Origin: Comamonadaceae bacterium CG12_big_fil_rev_8_21_14_0_65_59_15
Lineage (GTDB): Bacteria; Pseudomonadota; Gammaproteobacteria; Burkholderiales; Burkholderiaceae_C
Assembly (NCBI GenBank): GCA_002786915.1
Contig: PCUV01000085.1
Coordinates: 1 to 41,765, forward strand
Reading direction: 5' to 3'
DNA: 41,765 nt
Shown: positions 7,996-16,533 of the stretch, piece after piece
How the letters are laid out: every line of letters starts with the position of its first letter
Position numbering within the stretch: position 1 is the first letter of the stretch
Made by a program: the position numbers and the translations under genes
The notes under the pieces: generated by a model
Database searches by the model: none
What the model was told of the DNA's origin: nothing
What the model saw: only the letters and a program-made list of their open reading frames with translations

Positions 7996-9984
7996 TTAAA
8001 CAGACCCAGCAATGGTGATCAATTCAGCTTCTGATATCACTGCCACGCCGAGCTTGCGCGCCTTGACAGCCTTACTGCTGTTAGAAGCCGGATCAGCCAG
8101 CACCAAATAAGTGAGTCCCTTAACGACATCATCCATCAGCGAATATCCAGCGGCCTTCAGTGGTGCCTCGTAATCTGCCTTCTTTTTGCCGCTGGTAAGT
8201 TTCCCGCTGATGCACACGGTTTTTTCAGACCGATCCCGATCGACAGGTAGCTCACTGGGTAAGGTAGCCCGCACATTGACACCATTGGCCAACAATTTGT
8301 CGATGACGACACCCATCGAATCAATGCCATCCTGAATCTGGCCGCCGATGTTGGGCACTCCGGCTTTCACGGCAATTTCAGCATCACGCAACTTGCCCGA
8401 TCTCCAATCGGCCAGGCTATTCAGTTCGCCGTTCGCCGATTTCATCATCAGTTCAACCCGGCGTTTGCCCAGATGGTCCAGCCCGAGTGAACCAAGAAAC
8501 TGCGCAAGTGTGAGATCGCGTGTGGCGTCGATTGCTTCCAGTATTGAGTCCGACCGCAATTCGCCCAAGCGCAAGTCCTTCTCCGTATTTATCACCATGT
8601 CGTACATTTCCTCTGACCGCGCCCGAAGTGTGTACAGGTCTGCCGCATCGGCCATGTCAAAGCTCTCGATCATGGCCTCCAGCACCACGTCGCCAATGCC
8701 CAAAATATTGAGACTGTTGATCCAGCGGCGAATCTTGCCGGTGGACTTCTTTGAGCATTCTGGGTTGCGGCATTCAATGATCACGCCTTCGTCGCCTCCG
8801 GAAATTCGTCTTCTGCCAACTTCACCGCCGCAAAACGGGCATGTGCTGGGCACCACAATCGCCTGTCGTGTTGGCGGACGATCAGTAACGCGAATGATTT
8901 TTGGGATGATGTCGTTGGCCTTGACTACCCAAACCGAGTCGCCAATGGCGACATCCAAGCGCGCTATTTCGTCGTAGTTGGCCAAAGAGGCATTGCTGAC
9001 GGTGGTGCCGCCAATGTCAACCGGTTGCAATTGCGCCGTGGGATACAAACCGCCGGTGTGGCCGCCACTGACCACCACGCCCTCCAACACCGTTTCAGCA
9101 CCAGACGAATCAAACTTCCAGGCGACTTGGCCCTTGGGCCTGCCTGCTGTTACACCCAAGTCACGTTGTTTGGTGATGTCGTCAACTTTCATGACAACGC
9201 CATCGATCCAGATCGGCAAGGCATCACGGGTTTTTGCAATTTGCTGAAAATACTCAATTGCACCGTCTGCACTCTCGAAAATTTGGTGCGCAATGACGTT
9301 GAAGCCCAGTTCGGCCAAGCGCAATGATTTTTGCGATTCGGTTTGGAACTCGACAGAGCGGCCATCAATGGTTTCATCCAGATCAAAGGCGAAGATGGTC
9401 AAGCAGTCAGACTGCTGGCCGTTTTTGCGCCCCATGATGCCAGTGCCCGCGTTGCGAGGGTTCTTGCTGCGAGCTGGGTCAAGCTTGGTCCAGTCTTCAA
9501 CCGTCAGAATGACCTCGAAGCGCACGGAACCGCTAAAGCCAGCATCCTGACTGCCCACCCACGCAGGCAAACCTTTGAACCTCAAGGCATTGGCGGTGAT
9601 GTCTTCACCAATAGTGCCATCGCCACGCGAAATGGCCTGCACCAAACGTCCATCACGGTAATAGGCGGCGGCACTGGCTCCGTCACCTTTCAGGCTGGCA
9701 TGAATGGCTTTAACCTCATTTTTAACGCACCAAGCCCGAAACTCGTCTTCGGAATTGACCTTGCTTTGACTGCCCATGGGCATGGCATGGCGAGCTTTAG
9801 TCAGCATGGTGTCTGGCGGCACGGGCGACCCTACCAACCCCAGGACAGGATCATTGGGGTCAAGAAGCTTGAGCTCGTCCTCAAGTGCATCGTACTCAGC
9901 GTCGGACATCACTGGTTCGTTGCTGTAGTAGTACGCGTGTTTGGCTTTCAGAATCAGGTTGCGTAGAGTGGCTGTACGGGACAT
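7996..9984 (-). CDS. Divergent NAD+-dependent DNA ligase (LigA-like)
   Basis: A protein of 662 residues, full LigA length. Domains in order: Ia (NAD+ binding; HAYYYSNEPVMSDAEYDALEDEL, residues about 16-37), adenylation domain with the nucleophile in KGDG (K99) and RGDGTIGEDIT, later NPRNAGTG and DGVVMKVDD, an OB fold, a four-cysteine zinc finger (CPFC ... CRNPEC), helix-hairpin-helix repeats, and a BRCT domain (from VCISGKLTSGKKKADYE). It differs from housekeeping LigA: the usual E-L-K-x-D-G is S-L-K-G-D-G, so the glutamate two residues before the lysine is Ser, and EVRGEV is SVRFEV. These changes and the location suggest a second, specialised ligase beside the defence island. Start ATG 9984 follows GGAGG. 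It lies 13 bases downstream of a small membrane-peptide gene. Confidence 0.88.
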   Translation of the reverse strand: MSRTATLRNLILKAKHAYYYSNEPVMSDAEYDALEDELKLLDPNDPVLGLVGSPVPPDTMLTKARHAMPMGSQSKVNSEDEFRAWCVKNEVKAIHASLKGDGASAAAYYRDGRLVQAISRGDGTIGEDITANALRFKGLPAWVGSQDAGFSGSVRFEVILTVEDWTKLDPARSKNPRNAGTGIMGRKNGQQSDCLTIFAFDLDETIDGRSVEFQTESQKSLRLAELGFNVIAHQIFESADGAIEYFQQIAKTRDALPIWIDGVVMKVDDITKQRDLGVTAGRPKGQVAWKFDSSGAETVLEGVVVSGGHTGGLYPTAQLQPVDIGGTTVSNASLANYDEIARLDVAIGDSVWVVKANDIIPKIIRVTDRPPTRQAIVVPSTCPFCGGEVGRRRISGGDEGVIIECRNPECSKKSTGKIRRWINSLNILGIGDVVLEAMIESFDMADAADLYTLRARSEEMYDMVINTEKDLRLGELRSDSILEAIDATRDLTLAQFLGSLGLDHLGKRRVELMMKSANGELNSLADWRSGKLRDAEIAVKAGVPNIGGQIQDGIDSMGVVIDKLLANGVNVRATLPSELPVDRDRSEKTVCISGKLTSGKKKADYEAPLKAAGYSLMDDVVKGLTYLVLADPASNSSKAVKARKLGVAVISEAELITIAGSV

Positions 9985-9997
9985 TCGTTAACCTCCG

Positions 9998-10117
9998 TTA
10001 TTCAAACCACTTGATGATCCAGCCCAGTATCAAAATGAACGGCAATAGCACAATCACTACCGTCCAAAAATTTGCAAACAATCCATTTGCAGCTTCGACC
10101 AAGTCTTCAAGAAACAT
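9998..10117 (-). CDS. Small single-pass membrane protein (39 aa)
   Basis: ATG at 10117 and TAA at 9998-10000 encode 39 residues. The start is preceded by AAAGG at normal spacing. The peptide begins MFLEDLVEAANGLF, continues with one strongly hydrophobic helix (about residues 17-35, including VVIVLLPFILILGW) and ends IIKWFE. The charge pattern suggests an acidic N-terminus and a short cytosolic KWFE tail. The stop codon nearly touches the GGAGG of the ligase gene, so the pair looks translationally coupled. I recognise no family. Possible roles are a membrane anchor for the ligase/WGR proteins or a membrane-acting toxin-like peptide; both are guesses. Confidence 0.6.
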   Translation of the reverse strand: MFLEDLVEAANGLFANFWTVVIVLLPFILILGWIIKWFE

Positions 10118-10265
10118 GACGCTGACCTTTCAGTTGAGGTTGTCCATGCATTGGCTGTCTATTGGTCAATGAATTGGATTGGCATGAGTTTCAGATGCGC
10201 CAGTCTTATGGCGTAAGCCTGCCAAGCTGTATGTAAACCCAGCAATTCTTGTGAATTTGTGGATT

Positions 10266-10290
10266 GCCAGGATCACGTGGTGATCCTGGC
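10266..10290. terminator. Perfect 11-bp inverted repeat after brxL (possible terminator)
   Basis: GCCAGGATCAC and its exact complement GTGATCCTGGC are separated by three bases, 34 bases beyond the brxL stop codon. It could end the BREX transcript, but no T-run follows on the minus strand, so it might instead be an RNA-stabilising hairpin or a protein site. The rest of the interval 10118-10323 shows nothing I can name. Confidence 0.45.
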
Positions 10291-10323
10291 GTTGGGGTCA
10301 ATTTCATGACAGACACAAAAGAT

Positions 10324-12375
10324 CTATTCCACGCCCAGCGCCTTAAACACCGCGTCCACCGGATCCGAGTAAAACCCAGTCTGAAACTTTGCAAACAATT
10401 CGCCTGGCACAGTGGCGATGTCGGTCACGCTGGACATAGGCAGCAGGATGCGTTTGGCACCAGCGTCAAAAGCCACCTGCATGCACTCTGCCAAGTTGCG
10501 CACTTGCACCACCGTGCCGCCCAAACTCATATCACCCATCACCGCCAGTTGGGATTGAACCGGTTTGCCAAGTGCGGCTGAGCAAAAGGCAATAAAGCTG
10601 GCCAGGGTAAAGGCTTGCGGTGCACCGGTGTGCTGCAACTCCACCAGATGCGTATGAAAATCTCGCTCCCCTGGCTTGATGGATGCACTGACCCGGCTGG
10701 AATTGGCCTTGAAATAATCAAACGCCACCCGCACCGCCTCACGCGGGGCCACGCCTGACACATTCGCTTTGCCGGTGCCGGGAATGGACTGAATCTCAAG
10801 CCGGTAGATGCCAGGCATCTCGCTTGAGCCCATGCTGATGGTGTGCAGCGTGCCGGGGTTCAAGCGGCCTTCTGGCACCAGGGCTCCGCTGGATTGCTCG
10901 GGCACAGTCACAAAGCGCTCTACGCCATCTTCAAGATCGATGTAGCTGAAGTGAACGTCGTAAAACTCCATGCCGCCAATTTTCTTGAGCTGCTCCTTGA
11001 TACGACGCCGCACTTCAAGCGCGTACTCCAGGCACTTGCGCACGGACTCCTTGGTGTATTCACCATTGGGGCAAACCAGCTTGAGCAGGCCCGACGTGGT
11101 GCGCCGTACCGCGATGGTGTCGCGCTGGTTCAGGTTGTTGCCCAGCTTGAACCATTTGTCGATGGCGTCGGCAAAGCTCTGCTTGCGCATCTCACGCAGG
11201 TACTCGGCCAGGTAATCCACAATCAAACCATACTGGTTCGTGAAAAACTCAGGGCGCATTTTGGGGATTTCCCAGCCCGGCACGTAGGCGTGAAAACGGT
11301 CAAAAAAGGCCGAGTCAATCATGGCTTCCGGGAACGGCGCCAGCAAGTGCGAGGTTTTCACCATGGACTCGACGCTCTGATTGATGTTGCCAACAAACAC
11401 CATGGCAGCGCTGGCATTGATCGACTCACGCCCCCGGCTGAACGAGCCTGACGCCATGTAATCTTTCATGATCTGCACGCCGTCATGGTCTTTGAAGTTG
11501 ATGCCTGCCACCTCGTCAAAGGCCACCACGTCCCACAACCCAACCAGGCCCACCTTGCGCGCGCCCATGTTGTAAAACAAGTTGGCTACCGTTGTTTGCC
11601 CGCCCGATACCAGAATGCTGTTGGGGCTGATTTCTTTGTAGATGTGACTTTTGCCAGTGCCGCGCGGCCCCAGTTCGCAAAAGTTGTAGTTGTTTTCAAC
11701 CAGCGGCACCATGCGGGCCAGCAGGTGCCACTTGACCCGCTCCTTGAAATGACTGGGCTCCATGCCGGTGGAACGAATCAGGGCGTCAATCCACTGCTCA
11801 TCGGTGAATGCCTTGCGTGCCTCGAACAAGGCTGCCATGTCCATGTTGGGCATCTGGATCGGTTTGAGATCTGTTACCGAGAAAGGTGAACCCTTCTGGT
11901 CCTCTTCAAAGTGATATTTCAGGGTGACGATGCACCAGATGCCGCCCACCAGTAGCTTCTCGAACTGGCGCACGTAGCTGTCGGAAATCTCGGCATTTTT
12001 GACGCCCAGGTTGGACAACAAGGCCTCGTACACGTCGCGCTTTTCGTTGAGCTTGACGGTGATTTTGTCGATGACCTTGTAAGTGCCACTCTCGCGCACT
12101 TTGGACTTGACCTTCTCGGCCTCGTCCGGGCGCACATAGTTTTCGCTCAGGATGCGTTTGACATTGACCAAACCGTTCTGTATCACCGCCTCGTCATCAC
12201 TGGCGCAGTACATGCCCAGCAGGTACTCCAGCACGTACACCGGCACATTCGCACCCTCTTTGATCAGCTTGGTCAGGTCTTTGCGGACCACCTTGCCGGC
12301 AAAGTAGGTGTTCAGCAGGGTGTCCAGGCTGGTGTCTGGCAGCGTTTCGGGGGTTGTGGTTGGAGTCATCATCAT
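10324..12375 (-). CDS. brxL: BrxL, AAA+ Lon-like protein of type 1 BREX
   Basis: About 683 residues. The N-terminus LNTYFAGKVVRKDLTKLIKEGANVPVYVLEYLLG is typical of BrxL. The AAA+ core has Walker A GPRGTGKS and Walker B VVAFDEVAG; the C-terminus is a Lon protease fold (HTGAPQAFTLASF ... VMGDMSLGG ... GAKRILLP). By hand alignment the Lon Ser (GPSAG) is replaced by Gln in APQAF, and the dyad Lys by Ala in RNLAEC, so peptidase activity is unlikely. BrxL is required for phage restriction in type 1 systems and assembles as a DNA-associated ring. The reading frame extends to a TTG at 12387 overlapping the pglZ stop; I favour ATG 12375, just downstream of that stop, though neither start has a strong ribosome site. 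Last core gene of the operon. Confidence 0.93.
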   Translation of the reverse strand: MMMTPTTTPETLPDTSLDTLLNTYFAGKVVRKDLTKLIKEGANVPVYVLEYLLGMYCASDDEAVIQNGLVNVKRILSENYVRPDEAEKVKSKVRESGTYKVIDKITVKLNEKRDVYEALLSNLGVKNAEISDSYVRQFEKLLVGGIWCIVTLKYHFEEDQKGSPFSVTDLKPIQMPNMDMAALFEARKAFTDEQWIDALIRSTGMEPSHFKERVKWHLLARMVPLVENNYNFCELGPRGTGKSHIYKEISPNSILVSGGQTTVANLFYNMGARKVGLVGLWDVVAFDEVAGINFKDHDGVQIMKDYMASGSFSRGRESINASAAMVFVGNINQSVESMVKTSHLLAPFPEAMIDSAFFDRFHAYVPGWEIPKMRPEFFTNQYGLIVDYLAEYLREMRKQSFADAIDKWFKLGNNLNQRDTIAVRRTTSGLLKLVCPNGEYTKESVRKCLEYALEVRRRIKEQLKKIGGMEFYDVHFSYIDLEDGVERFVTVPEQSSGALVPEGRLNPGTLHTISMGSSEMPGIYRLEIQSIPGTGKANVSGVAPREAVRVAFDYFKANSSRVSASIKPGERDFHTHLVELQHTGAPQAFTLASFIAFCSAALGKPVQSQLAVMGDMSLGGTVVQVRNLAECMQVAFDAGAKRILLPMSSVTDIATVPGELFAKFQTGFYSDPVDAVFKALGVE

Positions 12376-12383
12376 TTCAATTT

Positions 12384-14999
12384 TCAAAAATCATTGCCAA
12401 ACGCCAAATCCACCTTGATCGGCAAACGCAGCACTTCTATGTTCGATACCGCATCGCGCATCACCAGGTCATAACGCTTGGCTGGATCGTGCGCGCCTGC
12501 CAACACGGTGAGCAAAATCGACCGCTTGCGCTCGTCCAGCATGTGCGAGGTGCTATCAAATGTGATAGCTTGCACATCGCTGATGGGTTTGTCACCAGCC
12601 TGACTATCACGCAATGACACGGTCACTGTGCGGGGCAGCACCCGCTCAGACACCGCATCGGTCTGAATAAATTCAAAGCGCTGGGTGTTGGTCACCACCT
12701 TGTTGACCGAGCCTAGCAAGCTGATGCCCACCTGTTTGGTCTTGGTGTAATCTGCCTCACTCACGCCCACGGTCAGTACCGGCACCACCACCTCTTGGGG
12801 CATGGCGCTGCCGTGCACAAAACGCGCACCACCGGCAAAGTGAAAGCGGCTAGCGCCCTTGGGAACCCAAAAATCCAGACTGCCGTCATCACTGGTGCCT
12901 GCCGTCACCGACGTGTTGCCCGACCAAGCCTTGGCGCTGGTGCCCAAATCACGCCCCAACAGATAACGCTTTTTGGCGGTGATGGTGCCTGCTGGCTTGT
13001 CGTCCAGACTCGCCTTGTCAGCCACATCCAGCGCAGACTCCTGGTACATAAAACCGTGGTCAGCCGTGACCAACACTGTCGATCCATTGAGTGAATTGAT
13101 CACAAAGCCCAGCACCTGGGCCAGCTCTTGCACCGTTTGTGCCGCTGCCTCAAAGGTTTTAGTCTCCGAGGATTGTTTGTCGCCAATCATGTCAATGCGA
13201 TCGTGGTAGATGTAGATCAGGCGCTGGTCACGCACCAGCTCGCGGCCTTTTTCTTTGCCCAAAGCCATCAGTTCTTCGGCCTTCACGGCCAAACCACCAA
13301 AGGCTTTGAGGTGGTCGCTGCGCTGCTCAAGGGACGCCACCAAATGCCCGTCGGCCAGCACATCCAGATTGGCACCTTCTTTGTAGGCCAGGCTTTGATG
13401 CGGCAACAATGCCGCCATGCCCAACGCGGTGTAGCTGGGCAATACACCCAACATGCTGTCCAGCTTGGCTTTGAAGCGGTTTTTGCTGTTGATGTGTTGT
13501 GCAAGCTCTTGCGCCACTTCATACCGAAACGCATCGGAAATCAACACAAACACCCGTTTCACATTGCCGTCAAACAGCGGCAACACACGGAGGTCAAAAA
13601 ACTGCTGCTGCGGTGTCACCTCAGGCAGCCGCCAGGTGGACAGCAAGCCCTGCGACCCTTCCAACACCTTGGCCCATGCCAGGCTGAGTTGCGGGATGTA
13701 CCACCCCGAGTACACATTCTCAATACTGGCACGCAGTTCATGCAACACTGCCCAACCCATGGGTTCGACTGCATCGGCGGCAGTGTGAAAGTGGCGGTAC
13801 AACTGGTCAAAGCGGAACAACTCATCGCGGTACTGGGCATAGGCGCTGCCCGCATCGACAAAACTAAAGCCTGCGGCATGCACCGCTTTCAGGGCAAAAA
13901 AGTCAGCCGCAGCAGTCAACGCGTCGTAGCACGCGGCCAGGGCACGGGTGCGCTCATTGGCACTGGCCAGCAGCGCATTAGCCCAATGGCCATCGCGGCG
14001 GCGCGCCATCAGGCTGCGCACCACGTCCATGTTGGCACCAGCACCCGCAACAATGCGGGTTTTAAGGTCTTGCACCACCCGCAGCTCGACGTCTTCAAAG
14101 GTCATGCAGTCCACCAACTGCTCTGCAGACAGGCTGGTCATCAAACTCACTAAATTCAGTTCGTCCGCCACCGCCTGGGCCAGCGCGTTGTAGTTGGCAA
14201 ACTGCGCAATGTCTGAGCGCCACCGCCCCACAAACACCGACGCATTGGCCGCCAGATTGGGCTGCGGTAACACCAAATGCGCCAACTGGCGCGGGGTATC
14301 ACCGGCCAGGCTGCGGCAAAAGTCGGTCACCAAAACGCGCAACAGCAAATCACGCAAACTGGGTTTGGCATCCTGGTAGCCCAGTTGTGCCTGCACCAGT
14401 GCCCAAAAGGCTGGCAGCAGGTCATTGGCTGCAATGTCTTGCCAGGCTTTGGGCTGCGCATTCAAGTCAGCCACACCATCCACCACCATGCCCGCATACA
14501 ACTTTTGCAACATGGCAAACAGCTCGGGCTGGTCGGCACGCGTCAGCACCGCCAACATCTTGGCATCGAGGTCGACAGCCGTGTCGGTTGGCATCACCAA
14601 GCGCTTGAGGCGATCCAGCCGGTCTTTGGCGCGTAGGAACTTGGCGCGGTCTTTCAGGTGCTGGCGCAAGCTTTGCGTCAGCAGGCCCAGGTCTTCCAAA
14701 AGGATGGACGTGGAGTCGGCCCGGAACGACTTGCTGCGCAGGCGCACATCCAGCAGCCAGTCTTTGGTGGGCTCTGGCTCTGGCTTGGCGCTGTAAATCA
14801 GCCAGCGCTGGTCGGGGTTGCGGTCAATGTCGAGCTTGATTCGCAGTGCGGGTGTGTCGTCCAAGTGCACCAAGTGCACGCCATCAAGCTGCAAACAAGC
14901 CACCGTGATGGCAAATTCGCCCTCTGCGTCATGCCAGAACACCACCGGGTGGGTGGCGAACAGGGTGTTTAGGCTCTCAAGGATGCGTTGTTGGGTCAT
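12384..14999 (-). CDS. pglZ: PglZ (BrxZ), alkaline-phosphatase-fold protein of type 1 BREX
   Basis: A protein of 871 residues. The N-terminal half is a helical BREX-specific region starting MTQQRILESLNTLF. The PglZ domain of the alkaline phosphatase superfamily begins near residue 490: VFVLISDAFRYEVAQEL (metal Asp), LPSYTALGMAALLPH (nucleophile Thr region), and VLVTADHGFMYQE (metal-binding DHG). PglZ is a core, signature protein of all BREX types; it is metal dependent and cooperates with BrxB/BrxC. The gene overlaps the upstream AlbA_2 gene by four bases (ATGA), indicating tight coupling. Length and motifs are those of an intact gene. A 7-bp hairpin inside the coding sequence near its 3' end is listed separately. 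Confidence 0.95.
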   Translation of the reverse strand: MTQQRILESLNTLFATHPVVFWHDAEGEFAITVACLQLDGVHLVHLDDTPALRIKLDIDRNPDQRWLIYSAKPEPEPTKDWLLDVRLRSKSFRADSTSILLEDLGLLTQSLRQHLKDRAKFLRAKDRLDRLKRLVMPTDTAVDLDAKMLAVLTRADQPELFAMLQKLYAGMVVDGVADLNAQPKAWQDIAANDLLPAFWALVQAQLGYQDAKPSLRDLLLRVLVTDFCRSLAGDTPRQLAHLVLPQPNLAANASVFVGRWRSDIAQFANYNALAQAVADELNLVSLMTSLSAEQLVDCMTFEDVELRVVQDLKTRIVAGAGANMDVVRSLMARRRDGHWANALLASANERTRALAACYDALTAAADFFALKAVHAAGFSFVDAGSAYAQYRDELFRFDQLYRHFHTAADAVEPMGWAVLHELRASIENVYSGWYIPQLSLAWAKVLEGSQGLLSTWRLPEVTPQQQFFDLRVLPLFDGNVKRVFVLISDAFRYEVAQELAQHINSKNRFKAKLDSMLGVLPSYTALGMAALLPHQSLAYKEGANLDVLADGHLVASLEQRSDHLKAFGGLAVKAEELMALGKEKGRELVRDQRLIYIYHDRIDMIGDKQSSETKTFEAAAQTVQELAQVLGFVINSLNGSTVLVTADHGFMYQESALDVADKASLDDKPAGTITAKKRYLLGRDLGTSAKAWSGNTSVTAGTSDDGSLDFWVPKGASRFHFAGGARFVHGSAMPQEVVVPVLTVGVSEADYTKTKQVGISLLGSVNKVVTNTQRFEFIQTDAVSERVLPRTVTVSLRDSQAGDKPISDVQAITFDSTSHMLDERKRSILLTVLAGAHDPAKRYDLVMRDAVSNIEVLRLPIKVDLAFGNDF
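12552..12569. repeat. GCTATCA/TGATAGC inverted repeat inside pglZ
   Basis: A perfect 7-bp stem with a four-base loop within pglZ coding sequence (encodes part of QAITFDST). It looks like the core of a short interspersed palindrome of the kind seen in Comamonadaceae intergenic DNA, but could be chance. Confidence 0.3.
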
Positions 15000-16408
15000 G
15001 GTTTGCTCAGTTGCTCACGGCCCAAGTCGGTCAGGCGGTATTTTTGAGATGGACTTTTTGGTGAGTTGGGCTGCGTCATTTCAACCAAACCTGCTTTTAA
15101 GGCTGGCTGTGCGTAGTCATATAGAAATGTGGGGCGGTGAACGAGTACCAGGTATTTCATCGCATCACGAGCACTCAAAGGACTCACTTTCAAGCACTCA
15201 AGAAAACGGCCTACTTGTTCGGTTACTTGTTCGGTTACTTGTTCGGAAATTTGCACCACCGGCACGACCTCAGCTAGCCGCACCACCACCCGCACGCGCA
15301 TGCCCAGCTCCACAATTTGCGGCTCAGGCAGGCCCAGTTCTTGGGCTTCTCGAAAAATGCGGCGCACACCGCTGCCCCATTGCTCAATGAGGTTCAGCTC
15401 TTTGAACACACGGGCAATCACATGGTTGCGAATTTTGGAGACTCCCTGGCGCATGTCCTCTACCGTCATGCCGGGCAGCAAGATGCCGGGGTTTTCGATC
15501 TCGATGCGGTCGTCGAAAAATGTCACCCGAATTGGCGCGCCACGCTGCGAATAGTCGGTGTGCACCAGCGCGTTGATCACTGCCTCACGCAATAAGGTCA
15601 GCGGAATGCTCCAGACATCTTTGCGCCGGGTTTCAGAAAAATCAGCCCCTCGCATTGCGTGCTTTTTGAGGAACAGCATGATGCTGTCCACCGCCTGCGG
15701 CAGCGGGTCATGGATGTCGATGTGGTCAAAAATGGCGGCCTTGTCGGTGCCGATAAAACGGCCGCACTGCACCCACGCATCAGAGAAATGCAGCGCGCGC
15801 TCCTTGCCAAACAACAGCACTGCACCTTTGGTTGGCACCTGTCTGCCCTGATAGGCTGTGACCAGCTTGAGTGTGCGCAGCGCTTGGTCGTCCAAGGAAT
15901 TGATGCCTTGAAACAGCTTTCTGGCCGCCAACATGTCCAAGTCATCCACACTCAATTCGGGCATGGGCAGTTCATCAAAAGCCACCCCTTCAGCCGTGCG
16001 GCGCAGTTCGTCAATCAGCGCTTGGTCGGCTTGACGACTGGTAGAACCCAAGCGCACATAAACGCCATGCTCCGGTCCCTCTGCCTTGAGCCAGTGCGGG
16101 CGCGAGCTGCTGACAAACACTTCCACAACCAACAGCGTCTGGCCCTGCACGGTGATCAATTCCACATTGGGCACCAGGCGCGGCGCAATGCTGTCGGCAA
16201 TCAGGTTGCACAGGCGCTCTTCATCATCCAGTGCGTTGACCACACCAAGCACCTTGCGCTGGTCATCCACGCCTATCACCAACCGGCCACCTGCGGTATT
16301 GGCAAAAGCCACAAGCGTTTTCAGGAAAGGCTTGGGGCTGGATAGGTCGCGCTTGAACTCCAGCGTTTTGCCTTCGGGCAGGCTCAGGAGTTGGTCAATG
16401 GTCATCAT
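14996..16408 (-). CDS. AlbA_2 (Schlafen-type) domain ATP-binding protein, COG2865-like
   Basis: A protein of 470 residues. Residues about 8-130 are an AlbA_2/Slfn domain: EGKTLEFKRDLS, then VAFANTAGGRLVIGVDD, and YVRLGSTSRQAD. Residues about 275-380 are a GHKL-like ATPase domain (REAVINALVHTDYS, DDRIEIENPG, GSGVRRIF). The C-terminus is a winged-helix region ending KYRLTDLGREQLSKP. This architecture is common in bacteria, often labelled transcriptional regulator or RecG-like, and recurs in defence loci; it may bind nucleic acid or regulate. Around residue 390 a TEQV motif is repeated in tandem. It sits directly upstream of pglZ with a four-base overlap, so it is embedded in the BREX operon. 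No strong ribosome site is visible; ATG 16408 or the adjacent ATG 16405 are equally possible. Confidence 0.8.
   Translation of the reverse strand: MMTIDQLLSLPEGKTLEFKRDLSSPKPFLKTLVAFANTAGGRLVIGVDDQRKVLGVVNALDDEERLCNLIADSIAPRLVPNVELITVQGQTLLVVEVFVSSSRPHWLKAEGPEHGVYVRLGSTSRQADQALIDELRRTAEGVAFDELPMPELSVDDLDMLAARKLFQGINSLDDQALRTLKLVTAYQGRQVPTKGAVLLFGKERALHFSDAWVQCGRFIGTDKAAIFDHIDIHDPLPQAVDSIMLFLKKHAMRGADFSETRRKDVWSIPLTLLREAVINALVHTDYSQRGAPIRVTFFDDRIEIENPGILLPGMTVEDMRQGVSKIRNHVIARVFKELNLIEQWGSGVRRIFREAQELGLPEPQIVELGMRVRVVVRLAEVVPVVQISEQVTEQVTEQVGRFLECLKVSPLSARDAMKYLVLVHRPTFLYDYAQPALKAGLVEMTQPNSPKSPSQKYRLTDLGREQLSKP
15213..15246 (-). repeat. 12-bp tandem repeat (x3) encoding TEQV units
   Basis: On the plus strand ACTTGTTCGGTT occurs nearly three times in a row inside the AlbA_2 gene, giving EQVTEQVTEQV. 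The unit is in phase, so copy-number change alters linker length without a frameshift. Similar repeats are a known feature of this protein family. Confidence 0.7.
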
Positions 16409-16426
16409 GTGTGTTTTTTATAAACG

Positions 16427-16486
16427 AAAAGTGCCTCTAGCGCCCGTCTGGTATGCGTAAAAAGCTCCACAATTAATAGCACTTTT
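16427..16486. repeat. Interspersed palindromic repeat (Comamonadaceae-like)
   Basis: About 60 bases bounded by AAAAGTGC and GCACTTTT, with a core CTCTAGCGCCCG ... ATGCGTAAAAAGCT. The core resembles the leaders in front of pglX at 25421 and of the pglX remnant at 29904. It fills most of the 125-base gap between the TOPRIM gene and the AlbA_2 gene. Family recognition is from memory. Confidence 0.5.
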
Positions 16487-16533
16487 GAGCACCAGCATAG
16501 CCCTATATTGAATCAAAAAATGGCCGATCCAAC

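Noticed and set aside
13128..14153. 341-codon plus-strand frame opposite pglZ
   Set aside because: It is the antisense shadow of a confident core BREX gene; no ribosome site and odd composition.
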